Origin: Tanticharoenia sakaeratensis NBRC 103193
GTDB taxonomy: Bacteria > Pseudomonadota > Alphaproteobacteria > Acetobacterales > Acetobacteraceae
DNA: 64,000 bases
Assembly (NCBI RefSeq): GCF_000963885.1
Contig: NZ_BALE01000003.1
Coordinates: 1 to 64,000 of the forward strand
Direction of reading: 5' to 3'
Positions 26,634 to 35,728 of the stretch are shown in pieces. Below the pieces are notes generated by a model. It saw only the letters and a list, made by a program, of their open reading frames with translations. It was not told the DNA's origin and did not search any database. The translations under genes and the position numbers were made by a program. The stretch's first letter is position 1. Every line of letters starts with the position of its first letter.

Positions 26634-27524
26634 TCAGTAGATCGGCATGCCGCCGTCGACAGGCAGCAAGGCGCCGCTGGTGTAGCTGTTGTTCGGATCG
26701 GCAAGGTAGACATAGGCGCCTGCAAGCTCCGCCGGCTGACCCGGTCGGCCCATCGGTGCCTGGGAGCCGAATTTCTTGTGTTCCTCGGCCGGCATGCCAG
26801 TCGCAATGAACGGCGTCCAGATCGGCCCGGGCAGCACGGCGTTCACCCGAATTCCCTGTTCGACCAGCGATCCTGCAAGCGAAACCGTGAAGTTCGCGAT
26901 CGCGGCCTTGGTCATCGAATAGGGAATCAGGATCGGCATCGGCATCTTTGCATTCACCGACGACGTGTTGATGATCGAGGCGCCGGGCTTGAGATGCGGC
27001 AGCGCTGCCTTCGTGATGTAGAACATCGCATGGCAGTTGGTGTCGAAATGGCGACGCCACTCCTCGTCATCGATTTCAGTCAGGCTCTCGCGCGGATGCT
27101 GGAAGGCGGCGTTGTTGACCAGCGTGTCCAGTCGTCCGAATTCGGCCATCGTGCGCGCGACCAGCGCGCGACAATGGGCCGCGTCGCGGATATCGCCCGG
27201 CAGCAGCAGCACACGGCGGCCGACGCGCTCGATGCTGGCGGCGACATCACGCGCGTCCTCTTCCTCTGCCTCCAGATAGGCCAGAGCGATGTCCGAGCCT
27301 TCCTTTGCAAAAGCGATGGCGACGGCGCGGCCGATCCCGGAATCACCGCCCGTGATCAGCGAAACGTGGCCCGACAGGCGGCCGCTGCCGATATAGGTGT
27401 CCTCGCCGTAATTCGGCTCGGGACTCATGTCGCGTGAGAGGCCGGGGAAGTCCTGCGGCTGCGTTTCGAAAGGCGGCTGCGGATATCGGGTGCGTGGATC
27501 GGGGGTCTCGGCGGGCGGGCTCAT
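26634..27524 (-). CDS. Stress-type short-chain dehydrogenase (YdaD/YhxD-like SDR)
   Basis: The 296-residue SDR has the cofactor loop SLITGGDSGIGRAVAIA, NNAAFQHP, and the catalytic Tyr-x-x-x-Lys in IPYSMTKAAIANF with upstream NTSSVN. The Pro-rich N-terminal extension (RTRYPQPPFETQPQDFPG) is characteristic of the general stress protein 39/YghA subgroup. The start ATG 27524 has an AAGG 9 bases before. A possible stress-type promoter lies upstream at 27562-27587. Substrate unknown. Confidence 0.85.
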   Translation of the reverse strand: MSPPAETPDPRTRYPQPPFETQPQDFPGLSRDMSPEPNYGEDTYIGSGRLSGHVSLITGGDSGIGRAVAIAFAKEGSDIALAYLEAEEEDARDVAASIERVGRRVLLLPGDIRDAAHCRALVARTMAEFGRLDTLVNNAAFQHPRESLTEIDDEEWRRHFDTNCHAMFYITKAALPHLKPGASIINTSSVNAKMPMPILIPYSMTKAAIANFTVSLAGSLVEQGIRVNAVLPGPIWTPFIATGMPAEEHKKFGSQAPMGRPGQPAELAGAYVYLADPNNSYTSGALLPVDGGMPIY

Positions 27525-27561
27525 GAAGAGGCCTTTCAGAATCGAAGGGTTTGATCTTCCC

Positions 27562-27587
27562 AACGACAGGCCCACGCTCAGGGTTTT
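27562..27587 (-). promoter_or_regulatory. Possible AAAAC-N17-CGTT promoter of SDR gene
   Basis: On the minus strand AAAAC (27587-27583) and CGTT (27565-27562) are 17 bases apart, about 40 bases before the SDR start. It resembles the alphaproteobacterial EcfG pattern GGAAC-N16/17-CGTT, but with A replacing both G residues. A match of the same spacing precedes the YqjD-like gene. Confidence 0.25.
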
Positions 27588-27614
27588 CTTTCTGATTATG
27601 CCTTTGGCCGGACC

Positions 27615-28583
27615 TCAGGCTTCCTGAAGCAGGCGGACAAAACGCCCCATGTCCACATTGCCCCCTGACAGGATGATCCCGACACGCAGGCCCGAGACCT
27701 GAACCGCACCGGTCAATGCCGCCGCGGCGGCGAGGCAGCCGGTCGGCTCCACCACGATCTTCATGGTTCCCGCAAGGGCCCGCATCGTATCGACGAGCGC
27801 CGTATCCGGCACCGTCGCGATGGCGGAGACACGGTCCCGGATGATCGGAAAGGTCAGATCGCCGATGCGGGTCGTCTGCGCGCCGTCGGCGATCGTGCGC
27901 GGGACAGGGATCGTCTCGATCCGGCCTAGCGCCAGCGACCGTCGCATGTCGTCACCGGCCTGGGGTTCCACGCCCACGATGCGCGTCGCACGTGCGCGAT
28001 CACCCATTCCGCTGCTCGCGGCAAGCGCCGAGCCGGACAGGAGCCCGCCGCCGCCCGCCGGCGCCAGAAGCAGGTCGAGCGGACCGGTTTCCTCGAGCAG
28101 TTCGAGCGCTGCCGTGCCCTGACCTGCGATGATGTCGGGATGATCAAACGGAGGCAGCAGGGCGTAGCCGCGCTCGTCGGCGATCGTCTGCGCGCGGGCC
28201 TCGCGGCTCTCAGTATAGCGGTCATAGAAAATGACCTGTGCCCCGTAGCCCTCCGTCGCACGGCGCTTCGTCTCCGGCGCATCGCGCGGCATGACGATGA
28301 CGGCGGCAAGTCCTGCCTCGCGGGCCGCAAGGGCTACGGCCTGCGCATGATTGCCCGACGAATAGGCTACGATCCCGCGCACATGCCCCGGCAGGTTACG
28401 GACCGCATTGGTCGCGCCGCGAAACTTGAAGCTTCCGGTGCGCTGGAATGTCTCGGCCTTGAAGAACAGCGTCGCATCCACGCGCGCATCCACTCGGCGC
28501 GACGTCAGCACCGGTGTGCGATGAATGTGCGGAGCGATCCGGGCAGCGGCGTCGAGGACGTCGGAAAATTTCGGTATCGTCAT
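27615..28583 (-). CDS. Serine/threonine dehydratase (PLP fold type II)
   Basis: The 322-residue enzyme has the PLP lysine in QRTGSFKFRGATNAV, the SSGNHAQAVALAA cofactor/substrate loop, and the Gly-rich phosphate site APAGGGGLLSG. It would deaminate serine or threonine to pyruvate or 2-oxobutyrate; serine/threonine racemase is an alternative because the regulatory ACT domain of biosynthetic IlvA is absent. Start ATG 28583 or 28592, neither with a clear ribosome site. It precedes the SDR gene by 90 bp on the same strand. Confidence 0.88.
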   Translation of the reverse strand: MTIPKFSDVLDAAARIAPHIHRTPVLTSRRVDARVDATLFFKAETFQRTGSFKFRGATNAVRNLPGHVRGIVAYSSGNHAQAVALAAREAGLAAVIVMPRDAPETKRRATEGYGAQVIFYDRYTESREARAQTIADERGYALLPPFDHPDIIAGQGTAALELLEETGPLDLLLAPAGGGGLLSGSALAASSGMGDRARATRIVGVEPQAGDDMRRSLALGRIETIPVPRTIADGAQTTRIGDLTFPIIRDRVSAIATVPDTALVDTMRALAGTMKIVVEPTGCLAAAAALTGAVQVSGLRVGIILSGGNVDMGRFVRLLQEA

Positions 28584-28959
28584 GGATTGCATGATAGCTT
28601 GCGTGGGTTGGAGCGCAATGGAACCCGTGCCCGCATGCGGTGCGAAATCGGGCGTGCACAGCGGCCAGCCGGGACCGCCCTGGTGCTTGCCTGTGAGACG
28701 TCGCCCACCGGTTTCCCGGCCGGTTCGATCGAAATCTTTTGCGTGGAAAGCTCTTTTCCGCACGCCCGGAGACGGATGTCGGGCGGGTGGGTTGAGGGGG
28801 CATGACAGCCGCGGTGTGGGTGGGGTGGCTGGTGCAATTTGCCGTGTGGATTGCCCGGTGATCGTTGCCGGAACCGCGTCGGGCGGACATTGCGTCCGCG
28901 CGCGCGATAGCGCACGATCCGGGCCTCTTTGAAACCCGCGCGCCAGCAGGAGACGGACC
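28584..28959. other. 376-bp divergent intergenic region, no gene supported
   Basis: This gap lies between the dehydratase and proA, which are transcribed away from each other, so both promoters should be here. I see no convincing small ORF with a ribosome site, no RNA gene and no riboswitch. A G-rich stretch (GTGTGGGTGGGGTGG) lies at about 28814-28828. The proA ribosome site GGAGA is at about 28949. Confidence 0.6.
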
Positions 28960-30249
28960 ATGGATGCCCACGCCCCCGCCGACATGTCGGTTGTGATCGG
29001 CCCGTCGCCGGCCGACATGCTGCGCGACCAGACGGCCCGTGCCCGACTGGCGGCCCGTGCTCTTGCGATCGCTCCCGAAGCCGTGCGCAATCAGGCGCTG
29101 AATGCAGCGGCAGCCGCGCTGCGCGCAGATCAGGATGCAATCCTTGCAGCCAATGCCCGGGATCTGGATGCCTATACGGGATCGGGAGCCTTCCGTGATC
29201 GGCTGATGCTCAATCCTGTGCGGATCGAGGCGATGGCGGCCGGGCTCGAGGCCATCACGCGCCTGCCCGATCCGCTGGGCCGGATCGAGCGCGAATGGGA
29301 CCGTCCCAATGGTCTTCGCCTGCGCCGCGTTGCGGTGCCTGTGGGTGTGATCGGCATGATCTACGAGAGCCGCCCCAATGTCGGTGCCGATGCCGCGGGC
29401 CTGTGCATCAAGTCCGGCAATGCCGTGATCCTGCGCGGCGGTTCGGAGAGCGTGCATTCGGCGCGCGCGATCCAGTCGGCCATTGCGGAAGGTCTCGCCA
29501 CGGCCGGATTGCCGCAGGACTGCGTGCAGAATGCGCCGACGGCCGATCGCGCCTTTGTCGGTGCGATGCTTCAGGCGGCAGGCGAGATCGATCTCATCAT
29601 CCCGCGCGGCGGCAAGTCGCTGGTGGAACGCGTGCTGCGCGAGGCGCGCGTGCCGGTGCTCGCACATGCCGAAGGGCTCTGCCACACCTACATTCATGCG
29701 AGCGCCGATCCGGCGATGGCCCGTCGGGTGCTGGCGGATGCCAAGATGCGTCGGACCGGCATCTGTGGTGCGACGGAGACGCTGCTGATCGACGCGGAAA
29801 TTGCGCCCGCGCTCCTGCCGGTGCTGGTGGAGGATCTGCGCGCGCTGGGATGCGATTTCGTGGCCGACGCGCGGTCGCGCGCCATCGTGCCGGATCTGGC
29901 GCCTGCATCGGATGCAGATTTCGCGACCGAATGGCTGGATGCGAAATTGTCGATCGCCGTGGTTGATGGTGTCGATGCGGCCCTCGTGCATATCGCGCGC
30001 TTCGGCAGTCTGCATACCGAGGCCATCGTGGCCGAGGATGCGCAGGCAGCAGAGACGTTTATCAACGGCTGCGGCAGCGCGGTCGTGATGTGGAATGCAT
30101 CGACGCAGTTCTGTGACGGAGGCGAATTCGGCTTCGGTGCCGAAATCGGGATCGCGACAGGCAAACTGCATGCACGCGGGCCGGTGGGCCTCGAGCAGCT
30201 GACGACCTATCGCTACGAGGTGCGCGGAACGGGGCAGGTGCGCGGCTGA
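28960..30249 (+). CDS. proA: Glutamate-5-semialdehyde dehydrogenase
   Basis: ProA reduces gamma-glutamyl phosphate to the semialdehyde in proline synthesis. The 429-residue protein has the ALDH-superfamily catalytic Cys in RRTGICGATETLL, the VGVIGMIYESRPNVGADAA segment typical of ProA, LCIKSGNAVILRGGSE, and ending FGAEIGIATGKLHARGPVG. GGAGA lies 6 bases before the ATG. proB is not adjacent. It leads the run proA-nadD-rsfS-rlmH. Confidence 0.95.
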   Translation: MDAHAPADMSVVIGPSPADMLRDQTARARLAARALAIAPEAVRNQALNAAAAALRADQDAILAANARDLDAYTGSGAFRDRLMLNPVRIEAMAAGLEAITRLPDPLGRIEREWDRPNGLRLRRVAVPVGVIGMIYESRPNVGADAAGLCIKSGNAVILRGGSESVHSARAIQSAIAEGLATAGLPQDCVQNAPTADRAFVGAMLQAAGEIDLIIPRGGKSLVERVLREARVPVLAHAEGLCHTYIHASADPAMARRVLADAKMRRTGICGATETLLIDAEIAPALLPVLVEDLRALGCDFVADARSRAIVPDLAPASDADFATEWLDAKLSIAVVDGVDAALVHIARFGSLHTEAIVAEDAQAAETFINGCGSAVVMWNASTQFCDGGEFGFGAEIGIATGKLHARGPVGLEQLTTYRYEVRGTGQVRG

Positions 30250-30262
30250 GTGCACGGTTGAC

Positions 30263-30871
30263 GTGACGCGCGTCTTACCCGCTCACGGCGATGGACGCCG
30301 GGTGTCCGTCGGGCTTCTGGGCGGATCGTTCAATCCGGCCCATCGCGGACATCTCGATGTTGCGCGGCGGGCACTGGCGGATCTCGGTCTGGATGAGGTC
30401 TGGCTGCTGGTCTCGCCGGGCAATCCGCTGAAATCCCGGGATGGCATGGCGCCGTTCGCACAACGTCTGGAGAGTGCCCGCGCCCTGACCCGCGATCCGC
30501 GCATCATCGCAACCGACATCGAGGCGCGTCTTGGTCAGCGTTATACGGTGCGGACGGTTGCCCTCCTGAAGCGGCGTTTCCCGCGTGTCCGCTTCGTATG
30601 GCTGATGGGGGCCGACGGCCTCGTGCAGTTTCCGCGCTGGCGGCGCTGGCGACGGATCGCACATCTCGTCCCGATCGCGGTCCTGCCCAGGCCGGGCTTC
30701 ACCATGAAGGCGCTGCATGGCGCGGCCGCCAGCGTTTTGCGGCATGGGCGCGTCCCCGATGCGGCGGCGCGGCGTCTTGCCGCGCTGGGCGGTGGCCATT
30801 GGGCTTTCCTTCCGGGCCCGCAAGACGGTATATCCGCGACTGAACTGCGGGCACGCGCTGCCCGCGCCTGA
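30263..30871 (+). CDS. nadD: Nicotinate-nucleotide adenylyltransferase
   Basis: NadD makes deamido-NAD from nicotinate mononucleotide. The 202-residue nucleotidyltransferase has the HxGH motif within LLGGSFNPAHRGHLDVARRAL, the substrate region WLMGADGLVQFPRW, and the C-terminal ISATELRARA motif. The GTG at 30263 is 13 bp after proA; a second GTG lies 12 codons further, nearer the conserved core. The order nadD-rsfS-rlmH is widely conserved. Confidence 0.92.
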   Translation: MTRVLPAHGDGRRVSVGLLGGSFNPAHRGHLDVARRALADLGLDEVWLLVSPGNPLKSRDGMAPFAQRLESARALTRDPRIIATDIEARLGQRYTVRTVALLKRRFPRVRFVWLMGADGLVQFPRWRRWRRIAHLVPIAVLPRPGFTMKALHGAAASVLRHGRVPDAAARRLAALGGGHWAFLPGPQDGISATELRARAARA

Positions 30872-30896
30872 CATCATTCTCCACCGGAGTGTTCGT

Positions 30897-31445
30897 ATCA
30901 TCGCCAGAACGCCGTCCGATCCGCAGGCCAAGCCGCGCCGTCCGGGTGCCAAGACCGCCCGCAAGTCGCCCGAGCCCGTCCTCGCCGAAGCCGCAAAGGC
31001 GCCCGGCACACCGCGCAAGAAGGCGGCCGCTGCCGGCCCCCGTCGGCGCAAGCCCGCCGAGCGGGAGCCCGCCCTGCCGGAAGTGCTCGACCAGCATCTT
31101 GCCCTGATCCAGGACAGCCTCGCCGACGACAAGGCCGAGGATATCGTCGTGCTGGACCTGACGGGACGCGCGACGTTCGCGGACCGCATGGTCATCGCGA
31201 CCGGTCTCGCGGACCGGCAGATCGCCGCGATGGCGCAGCACCTCGAGCGCAAGCTGAACGAGGTGGGCGTAAAGCGCGTCCTTATCGAAGGTGCGAACGG
31301 ATCCGACTGGGTTCTGCTCGATACCGGCGACATCGTCGTGCATCTGTTCAAGCCGGACAGCCGCGTGCTTTACGGCCTCGAGCGGATGTGGGGCGCGGAT
31401 CTGGACGCGGCCGATGAGGCGGATGCAGAACCCGACGCGCCCTGA
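30897..31445 (+). CDS. rsfS: Ribosomal silencing factor RsfS, probable non-AUG start
   Basis: RsfS binds ribosomal protein L14 and blocks subunit joining in starvation. The core starts at PEVLDQHLALIQDSLADDKAED and contains FADRMVIATGLADRQIAAMA and DWVLLDTGDIVVHLF. Before it is a Lys/Arg/Ala/Pro-rich extension. No ATG, GTG or TTG occurs in frame between the end of nadD and GTG 31083. The best translational start is ATC 30897 (followed by another ATC), 7 bases after CGGAG. GTG 31083 would keep only the core; upstream starts would lie deep within nadD. Confidence 0.85.
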   Translation: MIARTPSDPQAKPRRPGAKTARKSPEPVLAEAAKAPGTPRKKAAAAGPRRRKPAEREPALPEVLDQHLALIQDSLADDKAEDIVVLDLTGRATFADRMVIATGLADRQIAAMAQHLERKLNEVGVKRVLIEGANGSDWVLLDTGDIVVHLFKPDSRVLYGLERMWGADLDAADEADAEPDAP

Positions 31446-31478
31446 CGGCGTGTCGGTTCCGGCTCGTCACGCGCGCCC

Positions 31479-31943
31479 GTGATACGGATTGCCGCGATCG
31501 GCCGAATGAAGTCCGGCCCGGAGCGCGAGCTGTTCGATCGCTACGCCGTGCGTGTGCGGCCGAAGCTTGATCTCGTCGAAATCCCCGATGCCCGTGGCGC
31601 CGTCGCCGAAGTGCGGCGTCGCGAAAGCGCCGCCCTGCTGGCGGCCTGTCCGGACAATGCCATCGTAGTGGCGCTGGACGAGGGCGGCCGGACGCCTGAC
31701 AGCATGGCATTCGCTGGGTTGCTTGACCGATGGATCGAGGCGGCGCGGCCACTGTGTTTCCTGATCGGCGGTGCGGAAGGTATGGATGCGAGCGTGATTG
31801 CGCGCGCTGACGCCACGCTCTCGCTCGGGCCCATGACATGGCCGCACATGATGGTCCGCGTCATGCTGGCCGAGCAGCTCTATCGCGCGCGGGCGATCAG
31901 CGCCGGACACCCCTATCATCGCGCCGCCCGGCCTCAGGACTGA
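31479..31943 (+). CDS. rlmH: 23S rRNA (pseudouridine-1915-N3)-methyltransferase
   Basis: The 154-residue SPOUT methyltransferase modifies helix 69 of 23S rRNA. It shows the [16 protein letters not shown] start, [13 protein letters not shown] (the SAM-binding knot) and the C-terminal [22 protein letters not shown], which normally ends with YH; here GHPYHRA is present. Start is GTG 31479, 33 bp after rsfS. It ends the proA-rlmH run. Confidence 0.93.
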   Translation: MIRIAAIGRMKSGPERELFDRYAVRVRPKLDLVEIPDARGAVAEVRRRESAALLAACPDNAIVVALDEGGRTPDSMAFAGLLDRWIEAARPLCFLIGGAEGMDASVIARADATLSLGPMTWPHMMVRVMLAEQLYRARAISAGHPYHRAARPQD

Positions 31944-32064
31944 GGGCATCCTGCCAAGGGAGCCAATTGCCGCCATTTGACGTGGATCAAGGAATCGCGA
32001 GCATCGAGCCCGTATCGTAGGGGCACGTCATTCAGCCGAATGACGGAAATGGGATTGCCCTGCG

Positions 32065-33903
32065 GTGTCTTTTCGTCCTTCGTCTTCGTCCTTCCGAACG
32101 TGCGGGCTTCTGGCCGGCGTTGCATTGTCGTTCGGGCTGGTTCACCCGGCCTGCGCCCAGTCCGACGACGACCGCGAACTCGCCGCCATCAAGGCCCAGA
32201 TGCGCCATCTCGAGGCCGAGGTGCAGGCGATCGAACGACGCCACGTTCAACGAGGATCTCCGCGGGGCCATGGCGCGGGACAGACGGCGGCGGCCGTGCC
32301 CGCCGTTGCGGGCGCCAGACGAAGCGCGGTCGCCGCCGCCACCGCGCAGCCGCCGCCTGACGTTCTGGATGTCCAGCAGGGTCTGGCGGGCCGCACTCCG
32401 CCTGCAGGCTGGGCACCCACCCGTACGCCGATTCCAACGGGGCCGCTCCAGTTTGCATCCTCCGTGCCGCATACCGCGGCCTCCAGCATGGACCTGACGT
32501 CATCCAGTCCACTGGCCATTACCCAGACCGCCGTGGACCAGCTTCCGCCGATCTTCAGTATCGGGAACGTCTCGGTCCGTCTGGGCGGCTTTATCGACTT
32601 TTCGAATATCTGGCGCAGCTCGAACATGACGAGCGGGCCTGCGACGGCCTGGAACAATTTTCCCTACGCCAACAGTCCCAATCATGGCCTTGATGAAGAG
32701 CGCATGTCCGCGCAGCTCAGTCGCTTCTCGGTGTTGCTCGAGAGCAATCCGACCAGGGCCGTGCGTCTGCAGGCCTATGTCGAGACCGATTTCGGTGGGT
32801 CGGCCGGAACCACGAACAGTGTTCAGATCAGCGGCTATACCCCGCGCCTGCGCCAGGGCTATTTCACCTTCACGAACAAGGACTGGGGCGTCCATCTCCT
32901 GATGGGGCAGGCGTGGAGCCTTGCGACGAACTACGCCAAGGGCATCGTCCCGCGTCAGGAACAGCTGCCGCCCGTGACGGACAACAACCAGATTCCGGGC
33001 ATCACCTTCACGCGGGTTCCGCAGATCCGGCTCGGCAAGGACTGGGGGAAGAAATACTGGCTCGGCCTTTCGATCGAGGATCCGCAGGCGACCGTTGCGT
33101 TCTCCTCCGCGCTGTCGTCGGGCGGGACGCTGCCGGCAGCCTACGGACAGACTGCAGGCACGCGGGTGTATTATGAAAACACGGGGGGCGTTCTTCTGAA
33201 TCCCAATTCGGAATATACCTACAACCCGGCGCCCGATGTCATTTTGAAGGGCGCGGTCGATACGTCGTTCGGGCATTACGAAGTGTTCGGCATGGGGCGC
33301 TGGTTTCGCTCGCTCGCCATGCTGCCGGGCGCCACGACGACACGAAAAAGCACGACTTTCGGCGGTGGCGTGGGTGGCGGCATGACATTGCCGATCACGT
33401 CCAAGGTGCAGCTGACCGGCAATGTGCTTGCCGGTCAGGGTATCGGGCGCTACGGCCCCTCGCTGCTGCCGGACACGACGTTTAAATCCAACGGATCCCT
33501 GACGCCGGTCCCGGAAATCATGGGATCGCTGGGCGTCATCGGGCATCCGACGAAATCGGTGCTGGTCTACAGCTATGGTGGCGTCGAGAGTGCGTCACGG
33601 CGGACCTACACTGGTGCGAACGGCGCGCAATATGGCTATGGCGTCGAAGACCAGAATCTTGGCGGCTGCGATGTCGAATTCGGCACCTGCAACGCCCAGA
33701 CGCGCACGCTTGCCGCGTTCACGACCGGCGGCTGGTGGCACTTTCTGGACGGTCACTACGGCAGCCTCATGGGCGGCCTGCAATACACCTATATCCGGAA
33801 ATTTGCCTTCCGCGGCAATGACGGTGAAGGAGACAGCGTCTACCCGCAGACGAGTGGCAACACCGTCTACGTGACCTTCCGATATTTCCCTTTCCAGCAA
33901 TGA
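32065..33903 (+). CDS. Outer-membrane porin (DcaP-like)
   Basis: The 612-residue protein has a signal peptide (hydrophobic core, ACAQ cleavage near residue 32), a short coiled coil ([17 protein letters not shown]), a Pro/Ala linker, and a beta-barrel with alternating aromatic strands ending [11 protein letters not shown]. The [13 protein letters not shown] strand and [15 protein letters not shown] segment resemble DcaP-type porins for organic acids. The GTG start is weakly supported. It lies 32 bp before pdc, so the transcript may run porin-pdc-MFS; the substrate is unknown. Confidence 0.75.
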   Translation: MSFRPSSSSFRTCGLLAGVALSFGLVHPACAQSDDDRELAAIKAQMRHLEAEVQAIERRHVQRGSPRGHGAGQTAAAVPAVAGARRSAVAAATAQPPPDVLDVQQGLAGRTPPAGWAPTRTPIPTGPLQFASSVPHTAASSMDLTSSSPLAITQTAVDQLPPIFSIGNVSVRLGGFIDFSNIWRSSNMTSGPATAWNNFPYANSPNHGLDEERMSAQLSRFSVLLESNPTRAVRLQAYVETDFGGSAGTTNSVQISGYTPRLRQGYFTFTNKDWGVHLLMGQAWSLATNYAKGIVPRQEQLPPVTDNNQIPGITFTRVPQIRLGKDWGKKYWLGLSIEDPQATVAFSSALSSGGTLPAAYGQTAGTRVYYENTGGVLLNPNSEYTYNPAPDVILKGAVDTSFGHYEVFGMGRWFRSLAMLPGATTTRKSTTFGGGVGGGMTLPITSKVQLTGNVLAGQGIGRYGPSLLPDTTFKSNGSLTPVPEIMGSLGVIGHPTKSVLVYSYGGVESASRRTYTGANGAQYGYGVEDQNLGGCDVEFGTCNAQTRTLAAFTTGGWWHFLDGHYGSLMGGLQYTYIRKFAFRGNDGEGDSVYPQTSGNTVYVTFRYFPFQQ

Positions 33904-33935
33904 CCGAAGGTTTCTTCGTTCAAAGGAGCATGCAC

Positions 33936-35660
33936 ATGTCCTATACTGTCGGCACCTACCTTGCCGAGCGCCTGTCCCAGATTGGCCTCAAGCATCACTT
34001 CGCGGTCGCAGGCGACTACAACCTCGTCCTGCTCGACCAGCTTCTGAAAAATCCGTCTTGCGAACAGGTCTATTGCTGCAACGAGCTGAACTGCGGCTTC
34101 GCGGCTGAAGGTTATGCGCGCGCCAACGGAGCCGCCGCAGCGGTCGTGACTTTCAATGTCGGTGCGTTCTCGGCCCTGAATGCGATCGGCGGCGCGAACG
34201 CGGAAAACCTGCCCGTCATCCTGATTTCCGGTTCTCCCAACTCCAACGATTATGGAAGCGGGCATATCCTGCACCACACGATCGGTATTCCGGATTACAA
34301 TTATCAGCTCGAAATCGCGGAAAAGCTCACCTGCGCTGCCGTTTCGATCACGTCGGCTCATGACGCGCCGGAGAAGATCGACCATGTGATCCGCACGGCC
34401 CTGCGCGAGAAAAAGCCCGGCTATATCGAAATCGCCTGCAACGTCTCGGGTCAGCCCTGCGCGGCGCCTGGGCCGATCAGCGCGGTCACCGGTCATGTGC
34501 CGAGCGATCGGGCAACGCTGCAGGCTGCGATCAAGGCGGTTGCAGCTTTCGTGGACGCACATGAAAAGCCTGCGCTGCTGATCGGCAGCAAGACACGGGC
34601 CGCCGGGGCGGAAGAGGCATCGGTCAAGCTTGCCGATGCACTGGGCTGTGTTGTGGCGACCATGGGGGCTGCGAAGAGCTTCTTCCCCGAAGATCATCCG
34701 AACTATGTCGGCACGTTCTGGGGAAGTGCGAGCTCGGCCGGCGTGCGCGAGATCTTCGACTGGACCGACAGCATCATTGCGGTCGCCCCGATCTTCAACG
34801 ACTACTCGACCGAAGGATGGACCGCGTGGCCGAAGGGCCCAAACGTGGCACTCCTCGACAAAAACGTCGTGAAAGTCGGTGATCAGAGCTTCGACAATAT
34901 CGCGTTGGCCGATCTGCTCGAAGGGCTTGCCGCCCATTATGCCGAGAAGCCGAAAAAGGATGCAACCGTCGTCGAGTTCGGCCGGATCCACGGCACGTCC
35001 GGCCCGGCAGACGCCCATGTTGCCCAGAAAAAATCCGAAATCGCGCGGACGGCCGCCGAGACGAAACTGACCCGCGCCGACATCCAGTCCGCAGTGCAAG
35101 GCCTCGTGACGCCCGAGACGACCATCTTCGCCGAGACCGGAGACAGCTGGTTCAACGTCATGCGCATGAAGCTGCCGCGCGGAGCGCGCGTGGAGCTTGA
35201 AATGCAGTGGGGTCATATCGGCTGGTCGGTGCCATCCATGTTCGGTTACGCCGTAGGCAGCCCGGAGCGTCGTCATATCCTGATGGTGGGCGATGGCTCG
35301 TTCCAGCTCACCGCGCAGGAAGTCGCCCAGATGACGCGCCGCAAGCTGCCGGTCATCATCTTCCTCATCAACAATGCGGGCTACACGATCGAGGTCGAGA
35401 TCCACGACGGTCCATACAACAACATCAAGAACTGGGACTACGCGGCCGTCATCGAGGGCTTCAATGCGCAGGACGGGAAGGGGCGCGGCCTGCGCGCAAC
35501 CACCCCGGCCGAGCTTGAGGCGGCAGTAAAGACGGCGCTCGGCAATACCGAGGGGCCGACACTGATCGAATGTGTCATCCCGCGTGACGACTGCACGAGC
35601 GAGCTGATCTCCTGGGGTCGCCACGTTGCGGCCGCGAATGCACGACCGCCCGCGCAATAA
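33936..35660 (+). CDS. pdc: Pyruvate decarboxylase
   Basis: This 574-residue thiamine-diphosphate enzyme turns pyruvate into acetaldehyde and CO2. Catalytic residues match known bacterial enzymes: Asp27 (AGDYN), Glu50 (CNELNCGF), the His113-His114 pair (ILHHTIG), and the ThDP/Mg motif GDGSFQL ... INNAGYTIE. The start ATG 33936 has AAGGAG at 7 bases; ATG 33930 is a near alternative. In acetic acid bacteria PDC handles pyruvate from lactate for conversion to acetate. A strong hairpin follows the gene. Confidence 0.96.
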   Translation: MSYTVGTYLAERLSQIGLKHHFAVAGDYNLVLLDQLLKNPSCEQVYCCNELNCGFAAEGYARANGAAAAVVTFNVGAFSALNAIGGANAENLPVILISGSPNSNDYGSGHILHHTIGIPDYNYQLEIAEKLTCAAVSITSAHDAPEKIDHVIRTALREKKPGYIEIACNVSGQPCAAPGPISAVTGHVPSDRATLQAAIKAVAAFVDAHEKPALLIGSKTRAAGAEEASVKLADALGCVVATMGAAKSFFPEDHPNYVGTFWGSASSAGVREIFDWTDSIIAVAPIFNDYSTEGWTAWPKGPNVALLDKNVVKVGDQSFDNIALADLLEGLAAHYAEKPKKDATVVEFGRIHGTSGPADAHVAQKKSEIARTAAETKLTRADIQSAVQGLVTPETTIFAETGDSWFNVMRMKLPRGARVELEMQWGHIGWSVPSMFGYAVGSPERRHILMVGDGSFQLTAQEVAQMTRRKLPVIIFLINNAGYTIEVEIHDGPYNNIKNWDYAAVIEGFNAQDGKGRGLRATTPAELEAAVKTALGNTEGPTLIECVIPRDDCTSELISWGRHVAAANARPPAQ

Positions 35661-35666
35661 GCCGCA

Positions 35667-35701
35667 GCCACGGCCATGCGGGTGAACCGCATGGCCGTGG
35701 C
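35667..35701 (+). terminator. Strong hairpin after pdc
   Basis: A perfect 15-bp stem (35667-35681 with 35687-35701) with a GTGAA loop lies 6 bp after the pdc stop and before the MFS gene. It lacks a T-tract, so partial termination or mRNA stabilisation is possible. Confidence 0.7.
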
Positions 35702-35728
35702 GCCACCCCGAACCCGAGCGGAGCCACC

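Noticed and set aside
28396-30255. 619-codon minus-strand frame across proA
   Set aside because: Shadow of proA; no motif or ribosome site.
33867-35657. 596-codon minus-strand frame across pdc
   Set aside because: Shadow of pdc with low-complexity charged composition.
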